This document shows positions 48,522-57,329 of a DNA stretch of 64,000 nt, one piece after another (positions within the stretch are counted from its first letter, which is position 1; each line of letters begins with the position of its first letter). The translations under genes were made by a program, and so were the position numbers. The DNA lies in NCBI RefSeq assembly GCF_024198175.1, contig NZ_JAJVKV010000004.1:1111222-1175221 (forward strand), given 5' to 3'. The notes beneath the pieces were generated by a model, which had not been told where the DNA came from, made no database searches, and was given only the letters and a program-made list of their open reading frames with translations. This DNA comes from Pyxidicoccus xibeiensis. GTDB taxonomy: Bacteria > Myxococcota > Myxococcia > Myxococcales > Myxococcaceae.

Positions 48522-51500
48522 CTACAGGCCGGGGAGCGCGCTGACGAGGCCGCCCAGCTTGCCCAGCGCGCCCTTGGCCAGGTCGCCCACCGCGCCGCCC
48601 AGGTCCTCCAGCTTGCCCAGCGCGTCCTTCGCCGCGTCGATGCCGGCGTCCGCCAGGTTCTTCAGCTTGTCCACCGTGTACTCGGCCACGTCGCCGCCCG
48701 CGCTGGACAGGTCCTTCAGCGCCTCGACGCCCTCCTCACCCAGGTTCTCCAGGCCGTCCACCACGGCCTTCGCGCCGTCGGTCATCCCGTCGGCCCAGGC
48801 CTTGGCCACGTCCTTCATGGCCTCCGCGCCGTCCTTGAGCAGCTCGGTGGCGGCGTCCTTCGCCCACTCCGCCCCGGCGTCCACGCCGCGGGAGATGGCC
48901 TCGGCCGCCTTGCGCGCCGCCTCCCCCGTCGCCTTCGCCATGTCCTTCAGCGCCTCCTGGGCCTCCGCCGCCGCCGCCTCGGCGAACTCGCCGGCGCCCT
49001 TGGCCAGGTCCTCCAGCTTCTCCACCCCCGCCTCGCCCAGGTTCTTCAGCGCCTCCACGGCCTCGCCGGCGTACTCCACGAACTTCCCGCCGACCTCCTT
49101 CATCACGTCCCAGGCCTTCTCGGCGATCTTCCCGCCCTGCTCCAGGCCCCACTTGGCCATCTCGAAGGACTCCTTCGGGCCGTAGTGGGCAATCATGTGG
49201 CCGATGCCGACGGGGCCGCCGGCGACGGCGCCCGCCAGGTTCACCGCCTTCACCCAGTCCGGCGCCTCGTACGACTCGCCCTTCTGCTGGGCCTCCACCA
49301 TCTTCGCCTTCTCGGAGTGCAGGCCGATGTCGAGCGCCAGCTCCGCCACGCCCAGCACCGCGCCCGCCGCCAGGTCCACGCCGACGCCCACGCCCGTCGC
49401 GTCCAGGATGAGGCCGCCCACCGCGTCCAGCGCGTTCAGCTTGGCGCCCGTGAAGGCCAGGAAGCTCAGGTCCTTGTTCTGGTCCTTGAGGTCCATGCCC
49501 TCCTTGGTGAGCTTCGCCGCGTCGTACAGGCCCGGCAGCGCGCCCAGGCCGGGGACAATCTTGCTGAGGTTCTTCAGCACCTTCCCGGCGACCTCGCCGG
49601 TGACGGCGACGCCCATCCGGGTGAGCAGGCCCGACATCATGTCCAGGCCCTTGCCGAGCGCCTCGCCCAGCTTGCCGAGGGTGCGGCCATCCATGTGCTC
49701 GAGGAGCGGGCCCGCGACCTTCAGCACGTCCTTGATGGTGGAGCCGTCCGTCTGGCCCGCGAACTTCGCCAGCTTGGAGATGCCGCCCGCGTCCATGTTG
49801 GACGTGAGCTTCACGAAGGTGTCCAGGTCCTGGCCGTCCAGGTGCTTCAGCGTCTTGCCCAGGTTGTCGAGGGCGTCGGGCTCGTTGATGAGCTTGCCGA
49901 GCTCGCCGGCGTCCAGGCCCTTCAGGGCCTTGGCCATCTTGTTGGCCTCGGGTCCGTCCAGCCCGTCGAGCTTGCCGAGCACCTTCTCCAGGTCCCCGCC
50001 CGACTTCACCTTCTTCAGCATGTCGCCGAGGTGGTCGGTAGTCCCATCCACCGGCATCTTCTTGGACAGGTTGAAGAGCTTCTCGGTGGTGCCCCCGTCC
50101 TTGAGGGCCTCCGCCATGATTTTCGGGTCCAGCCCGCTCACGGCGCCCAGGAACCGCTTCGCCTCCTCGGGGCTGGCGGCGTTGTTGACCTGCCGGAGGA
50201 CGTTGTCGAGCCCGCCCGCGTTGCTCGCGTCGAGCTTCTGCAAGAGCGGCGTGATGTCCTTGATGTCGACCTGACTCCCGGCCCGGCCCAGCTCGCTGAC
50301 CTGGTTGGCGGTGAGCTTGTTCTTCAATTCATCGGGGAGGTCGCCCAGCGTGCGGTTCGCGAGCGACTGGGCATCCTTGACCAGCGCCTCCGGGTTGGGC
50401 ACGCGCGCGTCACGCAGCGTCTGGAGGAAGGCCTTGCTGTCGCGCCACGCGCCCGGAGCCTCGCCCGCGAGCTGGAGGGCGGCGATGGCCTGGTCTTCCG
50501 GCTTGGCGTTCGGGTCCAGCAGCGTGAGGCCGGCGCCGGCCATGCGCGCGGGGCCGTCCAGCTTGCGCAGCGCGGGCTGCAGGTCCTTGAGGGCCTGCGG
50601 CCCTTCCGCGCCCAGCAGGTTCTTGGCCGCGTTGGCCACCGCCACGCCGGCCTTCGCCTGGGCCGCCGGGGACGCATTCGGGTTGAAGAGCGCCGTGTAC
50701 GCGTCCACCATCGCCTTGGCGTTGCCGAGCTGGGCGTTGGTGCGGTTGAGCACGTCGTTGCCCGGGATGCGCTCACCGATGTTGCCGAGCACCTCCTTGA
50801 CCTTCTCCGGCGGGAGCGCCTGGTTGATGGAGCTGCCCAGCGCCAGCGCGGCGGACAGCCGCTTGTCGGGCGTGGAGTTCGGGTCCACCAGCGTGCGGGC
50901 CGCGCCGCGCGCGCTGTCGGTGCGGAAGACGTTGACGAACTCGCGCTCGGTCAGCTTCAGCGCGTCCTTGATTTCGACGGCCTCCTTGGCCTCCTTCGGC
51001 GACTTGCCCTCCTTGAGCTGCGAGGCGAAGAGCGGGTCCTTCATCGTCTTCTTCATCGCCTCGTCGGTGCGGGTATCCCCCGCCGCCGAGATGATGCGGC
51101 CCAGCGCGTCCTTGTCCTGCACGCCCTTGAAGTCGACGTCGTTGGCGCGCGGGCCCTCGCCCGACTTCGCCTGGCCCTCGAGCCGGTCGCCCAGGCTGAT
51201 GAGGTCCTGGGGGTTCTTGATGCCGAGCTGCTCCAGCGTGGCCTTGTTCTCGGGCTTGCTGTTGAGGATTTCGAACTGCTGCTCCGCGTTGATGCGCTGC
51301 TGCGTCTCGGCGGCAGAGGGCGCCTGGGTGCCGAGGAGCTTCTCCAGGTCGGCCTTGCGGCGCGTGCCCTCGAAGGCGGACGCCAGCTCGTTCTTCTTGG
51401 GCTCGGTGGCCTTGATGTCCTTCTCGGTGAAGGGCTGGGCGACCTTCTCCCGCTTGGCGATTTCGTTCGCCTTGGTCATCTCCGTCGCCGCCTTCTTGGC

Positions 51501-51875
51501 GGAGATGGCGACGTTCTCCTCGGCCTTCTGGAGCGCCAGCGCCTTCTGCTCGGCGGCCTTGGCGGCGTCGGCGGCCTTCTTCTCGGCGACCTTGGAGGCG
51601 TCGCCCGCCTTCTTCTGCTCCTCGGGGGACTTCGTCTTGTCGGCGGCCTGCTTCTTCGCGTCCTCGGCGGCCTTCTTGGCCGCGGCGGCGGCCTTCGCGG
51701 CCTCGGCGGCGGCCTTGGCGGCGGCTTCCGCGGCCTTGCGAGCAGCTTCCGCGGCACGGCGGGCTTCCTCAGCACGGCGGCGCGCCGCTTCGGCTGCTGC
51801 TGCCGCCGCCGCCGCGTCATTGCCCGAGGTGCTGGTAGAGCTGCTTCCGCTGACGCCACTCGCTGGTGCGACCAT
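48522..51875 (-). CDS. 1117-residue Ala-rich helical protein, unknown function
   Basis: Not recognised. Ser/Gly-rich start, then an Ala/Lys/Glu/Arg segment (~20-150) with long heptad-compatible helices. The middle (~200-780) is built of irregular helical modules of ~25-40 residues with LDG/GLD turns (GKLDGLDGPEANKMAKALKGLD, NLGKTLKHLDGQDLDTFVKL). A hydrophobic Gly/Val/Ala segment (~808-850) could insert in a membrane. The final ~210 residues are amphipathic repeats (AKDAATELLKDGAEAMKDVAK, EALKDLSSAGG). No signal peptide and almost no cysteine. The design resembles colicin-like or effector/structural proteins more than an enzyme. It ends at a strong terminator and stands alone. Confidence 0.75.
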   Translation of the reverse strand: MVAPASGVSGSSSTSTSGNDAAAAAAAAEAARRRAEEARRAAEAARKAAEAAAKAAAEAAKAAAAAKKAAEDAKKQAADKTKSPEEQKKAGDASKVAEKKAADAAKAAEQKALALQKAEENVAISAKKAATEMTKANEIAKREKVAQPFTEKDIKATEPKKNELASAFEGTRRKADLEKLLGTQAPSAAETQQRINAEQQFEILNSKPENKATLEQLGIKNPQDLISLGDRLEGQAKSGEGPRANDVDFKGVQDKDALGRIISAAGDTRTDEAMKKTMKDPLFASQLKEGKSPKEAKEAVEIKDALKLTEREFVNVFRTDSARGAARTLVDPNSTPDKRLSAALALGSSINQALPPEKVKEVLGNIGERIPGNDVLNRTNAQLGNAKAMVDAYTALFNPNASPAAQAKAGVAVANAAKNLLGAEGPQALKDLQPALRKLDGPARMAGAGLTLLDPNAKPEDQAIAALQLAGEAPGAWRDSKAFLQTLRDARVPNPEALVKDAQSLANRTLGDLPDELKNKLTANQVSELGRAGSQVDIKDITPLLQKLDASNAGGLDNVLRQVNNAASPEEAKRFLGAVSGLDPKIMAEALKDGGTTEKLFNLSKKMPVDGTTDHLGDMLKKVKSGGDLEKVLGKLDGLDGPEANKMAKALKGLDAGELGKLINEPDALDNLGKTLKHLDGQDLDTFVKLTSNMDAGGISKLAKFAGQTDGSTIKDVLKVAGPLLEHMDGRTLGKLGEALGKGLDMMSGLLTRMGVAVTGEVAGKVLKNLSKIVPGLGALPGLYDAAKLTKEGMDLKDQNKDLSFLAFTGAKLNALDAVGGLILDATGVGVGVDLAAGAVLGVAELALDIGLHSEKAKMVEAQQKGESYEAPDWVKAVNLAGAVAGGPVGIGHMIAHYGPKESFEMAKWGLEQGGKIAEKAWDVMKEVGGKFVEYAGEAVEALKNLGEAGVEKLEDLAKGAGEFAEAAAAEAQEALKDMAKATGEAARKAAEAISRGVDAGAEWAKDAATELLKDGAEAMKDVAKAWADGMTDGAKAVVDGLENLGEEGVEALKDLSSAGGDVAEYTVDKLKNLADAGIDAAKDALGKLEDLGGAVGDLAKGALGKLGGLVSALPGL

Positions 51876-52094
51876 GTCTGAACCCTCAGAGGGGACGAAT
51901 TCTCAGATCCCAATCATCGACCGGATTTCCCGGAAGTTTCCTGGGCCCTCCCTTTCTTGGAATACGCACAGTCCCCCACCTCCCTGAGAGGAAGAAGGAC
52001 CCATGCAGCGAGTGAAAGCCGGGTGGGTCAAATGGACCCCTGCAGCCAGGCGAGCGGGCGGCGCGAGCGGCTCCGGATGACCTAGCCTTGGGGT

Positions 52095-52364
52095 ATGTGC
52101 CGGAACATCAAGCCCCTGTTCAACTTCGCGCCCCCCGCCACCGATGAGGACATCCGGGCGGCGGCGCTCCAGTTCGTCCGGAAGATTGCGGGGACCCGCA
52201 AGCCGTCGAAGCAGAACGCCGATGCCTTCGAGGTCGCCGTCGAGGAGATCTTCCAGAGCTCGAAGCGGATGCTCGAGGGCCTGGTGGCGACGACGCCTCC
52301 CCGCGACAGGGCCCGCTTCGAGGAGCTGAAGCGGCTGCGCTACAAGAAAGCCGAGCAGCGCTGA
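52095..52364 (+). CDS. DUF2277-family protein
   Basis: 89 residues, starting MCRNIKPLFNFAPPATDEDIRAAALQFVRKIAG, the family signature (Cys2-Arg-Asn-Ile-Lys-x-Leu). All-helical, cytosolic; function unknown. It ends 24 bp before the DUF1304 gene, so the two may share a transcript. Confidence 0.92.
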   Translation: MCRNIKPLFNFAPPATDEDIRAAALQFVRKIAGTRKPSKQNADAFEVAVEEIFQSSKRMLEGLVATTPPRDRARFEELKRLRYKKAEQR

Positions 52365-52388
52365 AACCCGGGCGGCGTAGGCTGCGGC

Positions 52389-52760
52389 ATGCGCCTCCCC
52401 ACGCGTCTCCTCGTCGGCTTCGTCGCCTTGCAGCACTTCGGCTTCCTGGTGCTCGAGGCCTTCTTCTGGACTTCGGAGTTCGGCCGCAAGACGTTCGCCA
52501 CGACGCCGGAGTTCGCCGAGGCCTCGAAGGTGCTCGCCGCCAACCAGGGCCTCTACAACGGCTTCCTCGCAGCGGCGTTGGTGATGGGGTTGCTCGCGAA
52601 GGACAAGCACGTGGCCCGTGCGACGCTGACATTCACCCTGGCGTGCGTCGTCGTGGCTGGCATCGTTGGCGGCATCACCGCCAAGCCTTCCATCCTGTTG
52701 GTGCAGGGGCTGCCGGCGTTGATGGCCCTGGTGCTCGTGCGTCGTGACCGGACCGCTTGA
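52389..52760 (+). CDS. DUF1304-family membrane protein
   Basis: 123 residues with four membrane helices. Family features: VALQHFGFLVLEAFFW near the start, then NQGLYNGFLAAALVMG and GIVGGITAKPSILLVQGLPALMAL. Inner membrane; function unknown. Converges on the desaturase gene with a 21-bp gap. Confidence 0.9.
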   Translation: MRLPTRLLVGFVALQHFGFLVLEAFFWTSEFGRKTFATTPEFAEASKVLAANQGLYNGFLAAALVMGLLAKDKHVARATLTFTLACVVVAGIVGGITAKPSILLVQGLPALMALVLVRRDRTA

Positions 52761-52781
52761 GCCACCCTGGCATGGGTGGAC

Positions 52782-53714
52782 TCAGTCCTCCCGCCCCATT
52801 GAACGCGCCGCTCCCTCCACGGGCGCCTCGGCGGCCTGCGTGGGGCCCCGCCAGAAGCGGATGAAGGCGGTGAGGTAGCCCGGCCGCTCGCGCGTCGGGT
52901 CGTCATGGCGCGGCAGGTACAGCCACGGCACGCGCGGGTGCTGGTGGTGCGCCAGGTGCCAGTTGAAGTGGAGCAGCAGCGACTCGTACAGCGGATGCGC
53001 CCGCAGGTTGTGCGCGCCGTCCAGCACGTGCCGCGGACTGTGCGCGTGCGTGACGTACTGCTGCGCGGACCAGTTGAGCCCGTAGAGCGCGTACACGAGC
53101 AGGTAGCGTCCGGGGGACAGGTCCAGCGCGAGCACCAGCCCCATGTGCAGCAGCAGGATGGCGGCGCACTCGGCGCGGATGCGGCTCATGAAGGCTTCCG
53201 GAATGCCCTCCACCATGGCCACGGCGGAGGGGTCCTTCACCAGCTGGCCTCGCAGCGCGCCCGGCGCCACCAGCACCACCGCCATGGCCAGGGGCACCAG
53301 CAGCCAGAAGCCTCCCAGGTAGAGCGCGTAGAAGATGATGCGCTTGCGGCGCACGTCGTCGCCCGGCTGGTACTGGTCGAACAGCTCCGCGTCGCTCCGG
53401 TTGCGGCGGTGGTGCCCCAGGTGGCACGCGCGCAGGAAGGTGAAGGGCCCGGGGAAGAAGGCCGCCAGCAGCACGCCGAAGCCCTCGTTCACCGCCGCGT
53501 TCGCATGGAAGACGCGGTGCTCGGCCTCGTGCAGCAGCGAGTACAGCGGCAGGAAGAGGAAGGAGAAGGCCACGCCCGCGCCCAGCACTCCGAGCCACCC
53601 GTCCGCGCGCGAGGCGCACCACTGGAGCGCGAGGCCGCCGGAGACGATGCCGAGCGCCAGCGCCACGTTGAGCCGCCCTGGCGGCGCGGGGATGTCCACG
53701 GCCGTGCCGCTCAC
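52782..53714 (-). CDS. Membrane fatty-acid desaturase/hydroxylase family protein
   Basis: 310 residues from GTG 53714, which overlaps the upstream stop as GTGA. Three His boxes typical of the di-iron membrane desaturases: HEAEH, HLGHHRR and HFNWHLAHHQHP. Several membrane helices lie between them. Inner membrane; the hydrophobic substrate (fatty acid, carotenoid or sterol-like) cannot be told. Coupled to a PAP2 phosphatase gene, suggesting lipid remodelling. Confidence 0.88.
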   Translation of the reverse strand: MSGTAVDIPAPPGRLNVALALGIVSGGLALQWCASRADGWLGVLGAGVAFSFLFLPLYSLLHEAEHRVFHANAAVNEGFGVLLAAFFPGPFTFLRACHLGHHRRNRSDAELFDQYQPGDDVRRKRIIFYALYLGGFWLLVPLAMAVVLVAPGALRGQLVKDPSAVAMVEGIPEAFMSRIRAECAAILLLHMGLVLALDLSPGRYLLVYALYGLNWSAQQYVTHAHSPRHVLDGAHNLRAHPLYESLLLHFNWHLAHHQHPRVPWLYLPRHDDPTRERPGYLTAFIRFWRGPTQAAEAPVEGAARSMGRED

Positions 53715-54349
53715 GGCGTCACCGGCTGTCCGGACACGGGCGCCGCCACGGGCCACCGTCGGAAGAACGCCGCATGCGCCGCGAGCGCCACCGCCACGCC
53801 GCCCGCCACATCCACCACGAAGTGCTGCTTCACGGTGAGCGTGGACAGGGAGATGAGCGCGGCCCAGGCCATCCACAGCCACCCACCGCGCCGGTGCCGC
53901 AGCCGCAGCGCGCCCAGCACGGTGACGGCGACGTGGAGGCTGGGGAACGTGTTGCCGGGCAGGTCCTGGGACCACATCACCCGGAACTGCTCGCGCCAGT
54001 ACGGCGACGCAATCGACTCCACCGGCGGGCGGGGGAAGTGCGACGTGAAGAGGAAGAAGCCCAGGTAGCACAGCGCGTTCACCGCCAGCACCGCGCCCAG
54101 CATCCGCACGTACTCGTCCGCCTCCAGCGCCCAGGCCGCCACCAGCGGGAAGACGAAGAAGGACGTGTAGACGACGTACGTCCACGGCAGGAAGGGAATG
54201 GCCGCGTCCACCGGCAGCGACAGGTCGAAGCGCGGCGGCAGGTTCGCGTTGAGCCACCAGTAGCACTGGAAGGTGCCGACGAGGACCCCCACCGTGGTGG
54301 CCAGGCGGCCCGCGAAGCGGCGGTTGAGGCGCAGCAGCAGCTCCAGCAT
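53711..54349 (-). CDS. PAP2-superfamily phosphatase, membrane
   Basis: 212 residues from ATG 54349. Six or so membrane helices with PAP2 motifs: PGNTFPSLHVAVT (PSxH motif) and TVKQHFVVDVAGG (the SRxxxxxHxxxD equivalent, reading K-Q-H-x3-D). Acts on a phosphorylated lipid at the membrane surface. The last codon overlaps the desaturase start (GTGA), so the two form one operon. The open frame upstream is antisense to the GNAT gene and is not part of it. Confidence 0.88.
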   Translation of the reverse strand: MLELLLRLNRRFAGRLATTVGVLVGTFQCYWWLNANLPPRFDLSLPVDAAIPFLPWTYVVYTSFFVFPLVAAWALEADEYVRMLGAVLAVNALCYLGFFLFTSHFPRPPVESIASPYWREQFRVMWSQDLPGNTFPSLHVAVTVLGALRLRHRRGGWLWMAWAALISLSTLTVKQHFVVDVAGGVAVALAAHAAFFRRWPVAAPVSGQPVTP

Positions 54350-54445
54350 GGCCCGGGAATTCAGCACGCCCCCGGGTGTCCTGCCAACGCACGCAGCGGC
54401 GCGGGCCGTGAGCCCCCGTTCTCGCATAGGCTCCCGCACCGCCGC

Positions 54446-55555
54446 ATGAGCCTCCTCCGACGCGCCACCCGTGACGACAACGCCGCGCTGTTGGACTTGT
54501 TCGGCGACGTCCCCATGCAGGGCGAGCTGGTGCTCTCCACCCAGCGCGCCCCCGACTACTTCGCCCTCTTCGACATGCAGCGCGGCGACGCCGAGGTGTG
54601 GGTCCACGGCGAGGCAGGAGGCCCGCTCGACGGCATGGGCGCCATCCACGTGCGCGACGGCTGGCTGGACGGCCGCCCGTGCCGCGTGGGCTACCTGGGC
54701 GACCTGCGCACCCGCTTCGCCGCGCGCCGCGTCCGCGGCCTGGCCCGCCACTTCGGCCCCGTGCTGGAAGAAACAGCCGAGCGGCTGGGCGTGGACAGCT
54801 TCCTCACCGCCGTCATGGCCTCCAACGCCGCCGCCCTCAAGGCCCTGGTGCGCAAGCGGCCCGGCCGTCAGGCCCAGCCCCACTACGCGCTGCTGCGCCG
54901 CTTCTCCGCCGTCTCCATCCAGTTCCTCCTGCGCCGCCGCCCGCGCCCCGGCGCCTTCGCCGTGCGCCGCGCCACCCCCGCCGACGTGCCTGCCATGGCC
55001 GCGCTGCTGGACGCGGACCACCGCGCGCGCCCCTTCGGCTACCGCTACGACACCGGCGAGCTGGAGCACCGCTTCGCCCGCTGGCCCGGGCTGCGCGTGG
55101 TGGACGCGTACCTCGCCTTCGACACGGGCGGACGGCTGGTGGGCTGCACCTCCGCGTGGAACCCCGACGCCGTGAAGCGCTACCGCGTCCACGCGTACCG
55201 GGGCGGCATGCGCTGGGTGCGGCTGGGCTTCAACGCCGCGGCCACGGTGACACGAGCGCCGCGCCTGCCCGCGCCCGGCAGCGACTTCCGCTACTTCTAC
55301 CTCTGCAACACCAGCATCCTCGGCGAGGACCCGGCCATCTTCCGCGCCCTGCTGGAGCAGGTGTACGCGGACTTCCACGGCCAGGGCTTCCACTTCTTCA
55401 CCCTGTACCTGGGCGAGGACGACGCGCTGGCCTCGGCGCTGAAGGGCTTCCTCCAGCGTCAGCTCGACTTCCACCTGTATGCCGTCACCCCCGCGTCACG
55501 CCCGCGCGACACCTTCCCTCCCGGACGCACCGGCTTCGAAATCGCCCTGCCCTAG
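54446..55555 (+). CDS. Double GNAT-domain protein
   Basis: 369 residues from ATG 54446. Two GNAT-type modules: the first starts MSLLRRATRDDNAALLDLFGDVPMQG (~1-165), the second at ~178 (GAFAVRRATPADVPAMAALLDADHRARPFGYRYD). The acetyl-CoA loop is not obvious in either half, so one module may be inactive. Cytosolic. Divergent from the PAP2/desaturase operon (96-bp gap). Substrate unknown. Confidence 0.8.
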   Translation: MSLLRRATRDDNAALLDLFGDVPMQGELVLSTQRAPDYFALFDMQRGDAEVWVHGEAGGPLDGMGAIHVRDGWLDGRPCRVGYLGDLRTRFAARRVRGLARHFGPVLEETAERLGVDSFLTAVMASNAAALKALVRKRPGRQAQPHYALLRRFSAVSIQFLLRRRPRPGAFAVRRATPADVPAMAALLDADHRARPFGYRYDTGELEHRFARWPGLRVVDAYLAFDTGGRLVGCTSAWNPDAVKRYRVHAYRGGMRWVRLGFNAAATVTRAPRLPAPGSDFRYFYLCNTSILGEDPAIFRALLEQVYADFHGQGFHFFTLYLGEDDALASALKGFLQRQLDFHLYAVTPASRPRDTFPPGRTGFEIALP

Positions 55556-55560
55556 CCGGC

Positions 55561-57177
55561 TCACCGGGTGACTTCGGTGTCCACCCGGTCCACCCGCAGG
55601 GTGAAGGCCTCCCCGTCATCCGCCGCCGAGATGAGGAGCTTGAGGTGCGCTCCCCCGATGACGTGGAACATCATGCTGCCCAGCCGCGCGCTCGAGACCA
55701 GCTGTTGGTCATGGCCGTTATAGGCGCTCATGTTGCACACCGGCTGGCACGTCACGCGGTAGACGCCATTCGCCTCCACCGGGAAGGCCAGGGCATCCAC
55801 GTCCCTGGCCGAATGGAACCGCCCGACGATGTCGGTGCCCACGGCGGCAGGGGTGGAGGAGTCGACCGAGCTTCCGAAGTCATCCGGGCCCAGGTCCTCC
55901 AGGACGAGCTGGACGGGTGCGTCCGTGGAGGCGCTCTTCGCGGGCGTGAACTTCAGGAAGTACGTCCCTTGCGAGCCGGGGATGACGTAGCGCTGGTCAT
56001 TGCCATAGGGCAGGTAGCCGCCCCGCGGGGCCACGAGGTCGAACTTCAGCGAGCCCGCGGGCTGCTGGTGCAGGCGGTAGCTGTGGCCGGCCTTCGCGGC
56101 GAAGGCGACCACGTCCACGTCCTTGTGCGAGTGCATCCGCGCGGTGAAGGGCACGCCGGGCGTCACCGCCGTGGCGTTCCCCTCCGCGTCCGCATGGTCA
56201 TCCCGCCCCAAATCTCTCAGCCAGCAGTCGAACGTCAGGGGCAGCTGGCCGTGCGTGGGGCTCACCTGCATGAACCAGGGCTGGTCCGTCGTGGCCTTCA
56301 GCTCCACCTCGGGAGGGCCCCGGGTGCCGAGCCCCTCGGCGGCGGCCACCACCCGGCCCGACGGCTCCAGCAGCCGCACCGCCACCCCCGAGTCCAGCTT
56401 CGTCAGCGAGCAGCCGAGGCGGTACGCATGTCCGGCCACCGCCTGGAACCGGAGGACGTCGTCGTCGCCCAGGTACAGGCTCCTCACGGTGAAGCTCCGC
56501 TCCGAGGGCTCCTTGAGGGCCGCGCCCCCGGGGTGGTCCCCGAAGTCGTCCGGGCCCATGTCCAGGAGCTGGTACGCATACGTGCCCGTATCTCCCGCGC
56601 CGGACACCTCGAGGTACCAGGGCCCCGGCTCCAGGGCGCGGTACAGCATGGCCGTCCTCCGGGCATCCACCGGGAAGCCCCCGCGCTCGCGGCCGGTGCC
56701 GTCCAGCAGGCGCGTGTGGCAGTCGGGCAGCGACTCGCGCTCGCAGACGAAGATGTACGTGTGGCCCGCCTCGGCGGTGAAGGTGAAGAGGTCCCGGTCG
56801 AACAGGCCGCGGGGGCTCGCGCTGATGCGCCCCTCCGCCAGCTCCAGTCCCGGCTCCAGCCCCTGCTCCGAGCTCCACCGCGGCGTCACCGCCAGCGGGG
56901 TGGCCTCCTCGGGTGAGCCACCATGGTCGTCCGTCCCCACGAAGACGGCGACCTCACACATGACGCCGGCGGCCTGCTCCCACGGGCCGCAGCGGCACAT
57001 GGGCTGCCCCGCGTTGGAGACACACGTGCCCGCGGTGCAGCTCAGGCCCTCGCAGGCCTGGGCGTCGTCCGGCTCCGCCACGGCCGCGCCGCAGCCCGCC
57101 GCCGCCAGGGCCAGCAGCAGGGCGAGGGCCAGCGGCCCCGGCCCCCTGCACGATGATGGACGCGATGAGCGGTGCAA
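55561..57177 (-). CDS. Multi-repeat (PPC-like) lipoprotein, paralog A
   Basis: 538 residues from TTG 57177; the start is uncertain because no ATG precedes the signal. Lipobox LAAAGC. A short Cys-rich EGF-like module (CEGLSCTAGTCVSNAGQPMCRCGPWE, ~42-70) precedes four ~100-residue beta-rich repeats resembling bacterial PPC domains. The repeats are joined by DDHGG/DDFGD/DDHAD/DDFGS linkers at ~80, 205, 335 and 435. The repeats contain D-DxFxF and AGHTY motifs. Surface location expected. Paralog of the next gene on the same strand (57330). Confidence 0.7.
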   Translation of the reverse strand: MHRSSRPSSCRGPGPLALALLLALAAAGCGAAVAEPDDAQACEGLSCTAGTCVSNAGQPMCRCGPWEQAAGVMCEVAVFVGTDDHGGSPEEATPLAVTPRWSSEQGLEPGLELAEGRISASPRGLFDRDLFTFTAEAGHTYIFVCERESLPDCHTRLLDGTGRERGGFPVDARRTAMLYRALEPGPWYLEVSGAGDTGTYAYQLLDMGPDDFGDHPGGAALKEPSERSFTVRSLYLGDDDVLRFQAVAGHAYRLGCSLTKLDSGVAVRLLEPSGRVVAAAEGLGTRGPPEVELKATTDQPWFMQVSPTHGQLPLTFDCWLRDLGRDDHADAEGNATAVTPGVPFTARMHSHKDVDVVAFAAKAGHSYRLHQQPAGSLKFDLVAPRGGYLPYGNDQRYVIPGSQGTYFLKFTPAKSASTDAPVQLVLEDLGPDDFGSSVDSSTPAAVGTDIVGRFHSARDVDALAFPVEANGVYRVTCQPVCNMSAYNGHDQQLVSSARLGSMMFHVIGGAHLKLLISAADDGEAFTLRVDRVDTEVTR

Positions 57178-57329
57178 GCGCGGCCCCCGGGTTGACGACG
57201 CGCCCTGGAGCTATGAACGCCCCCGCGCGCCGCCAACGCACCGCCCCCGCGAACCCGCCGCGCCTGTTCCCCAGCGCACACGTCCCGCGTCGACCGCGAG
57301 GCACTAGCGCCTGGAGTGACGGCCCGCGC

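Noticed and set aside
57178..57329. A small gene between the two repeat lipoproteins
   Set aside because: Only a GC-rich reading frame antisense to paralog sequences; no start signal or domain.
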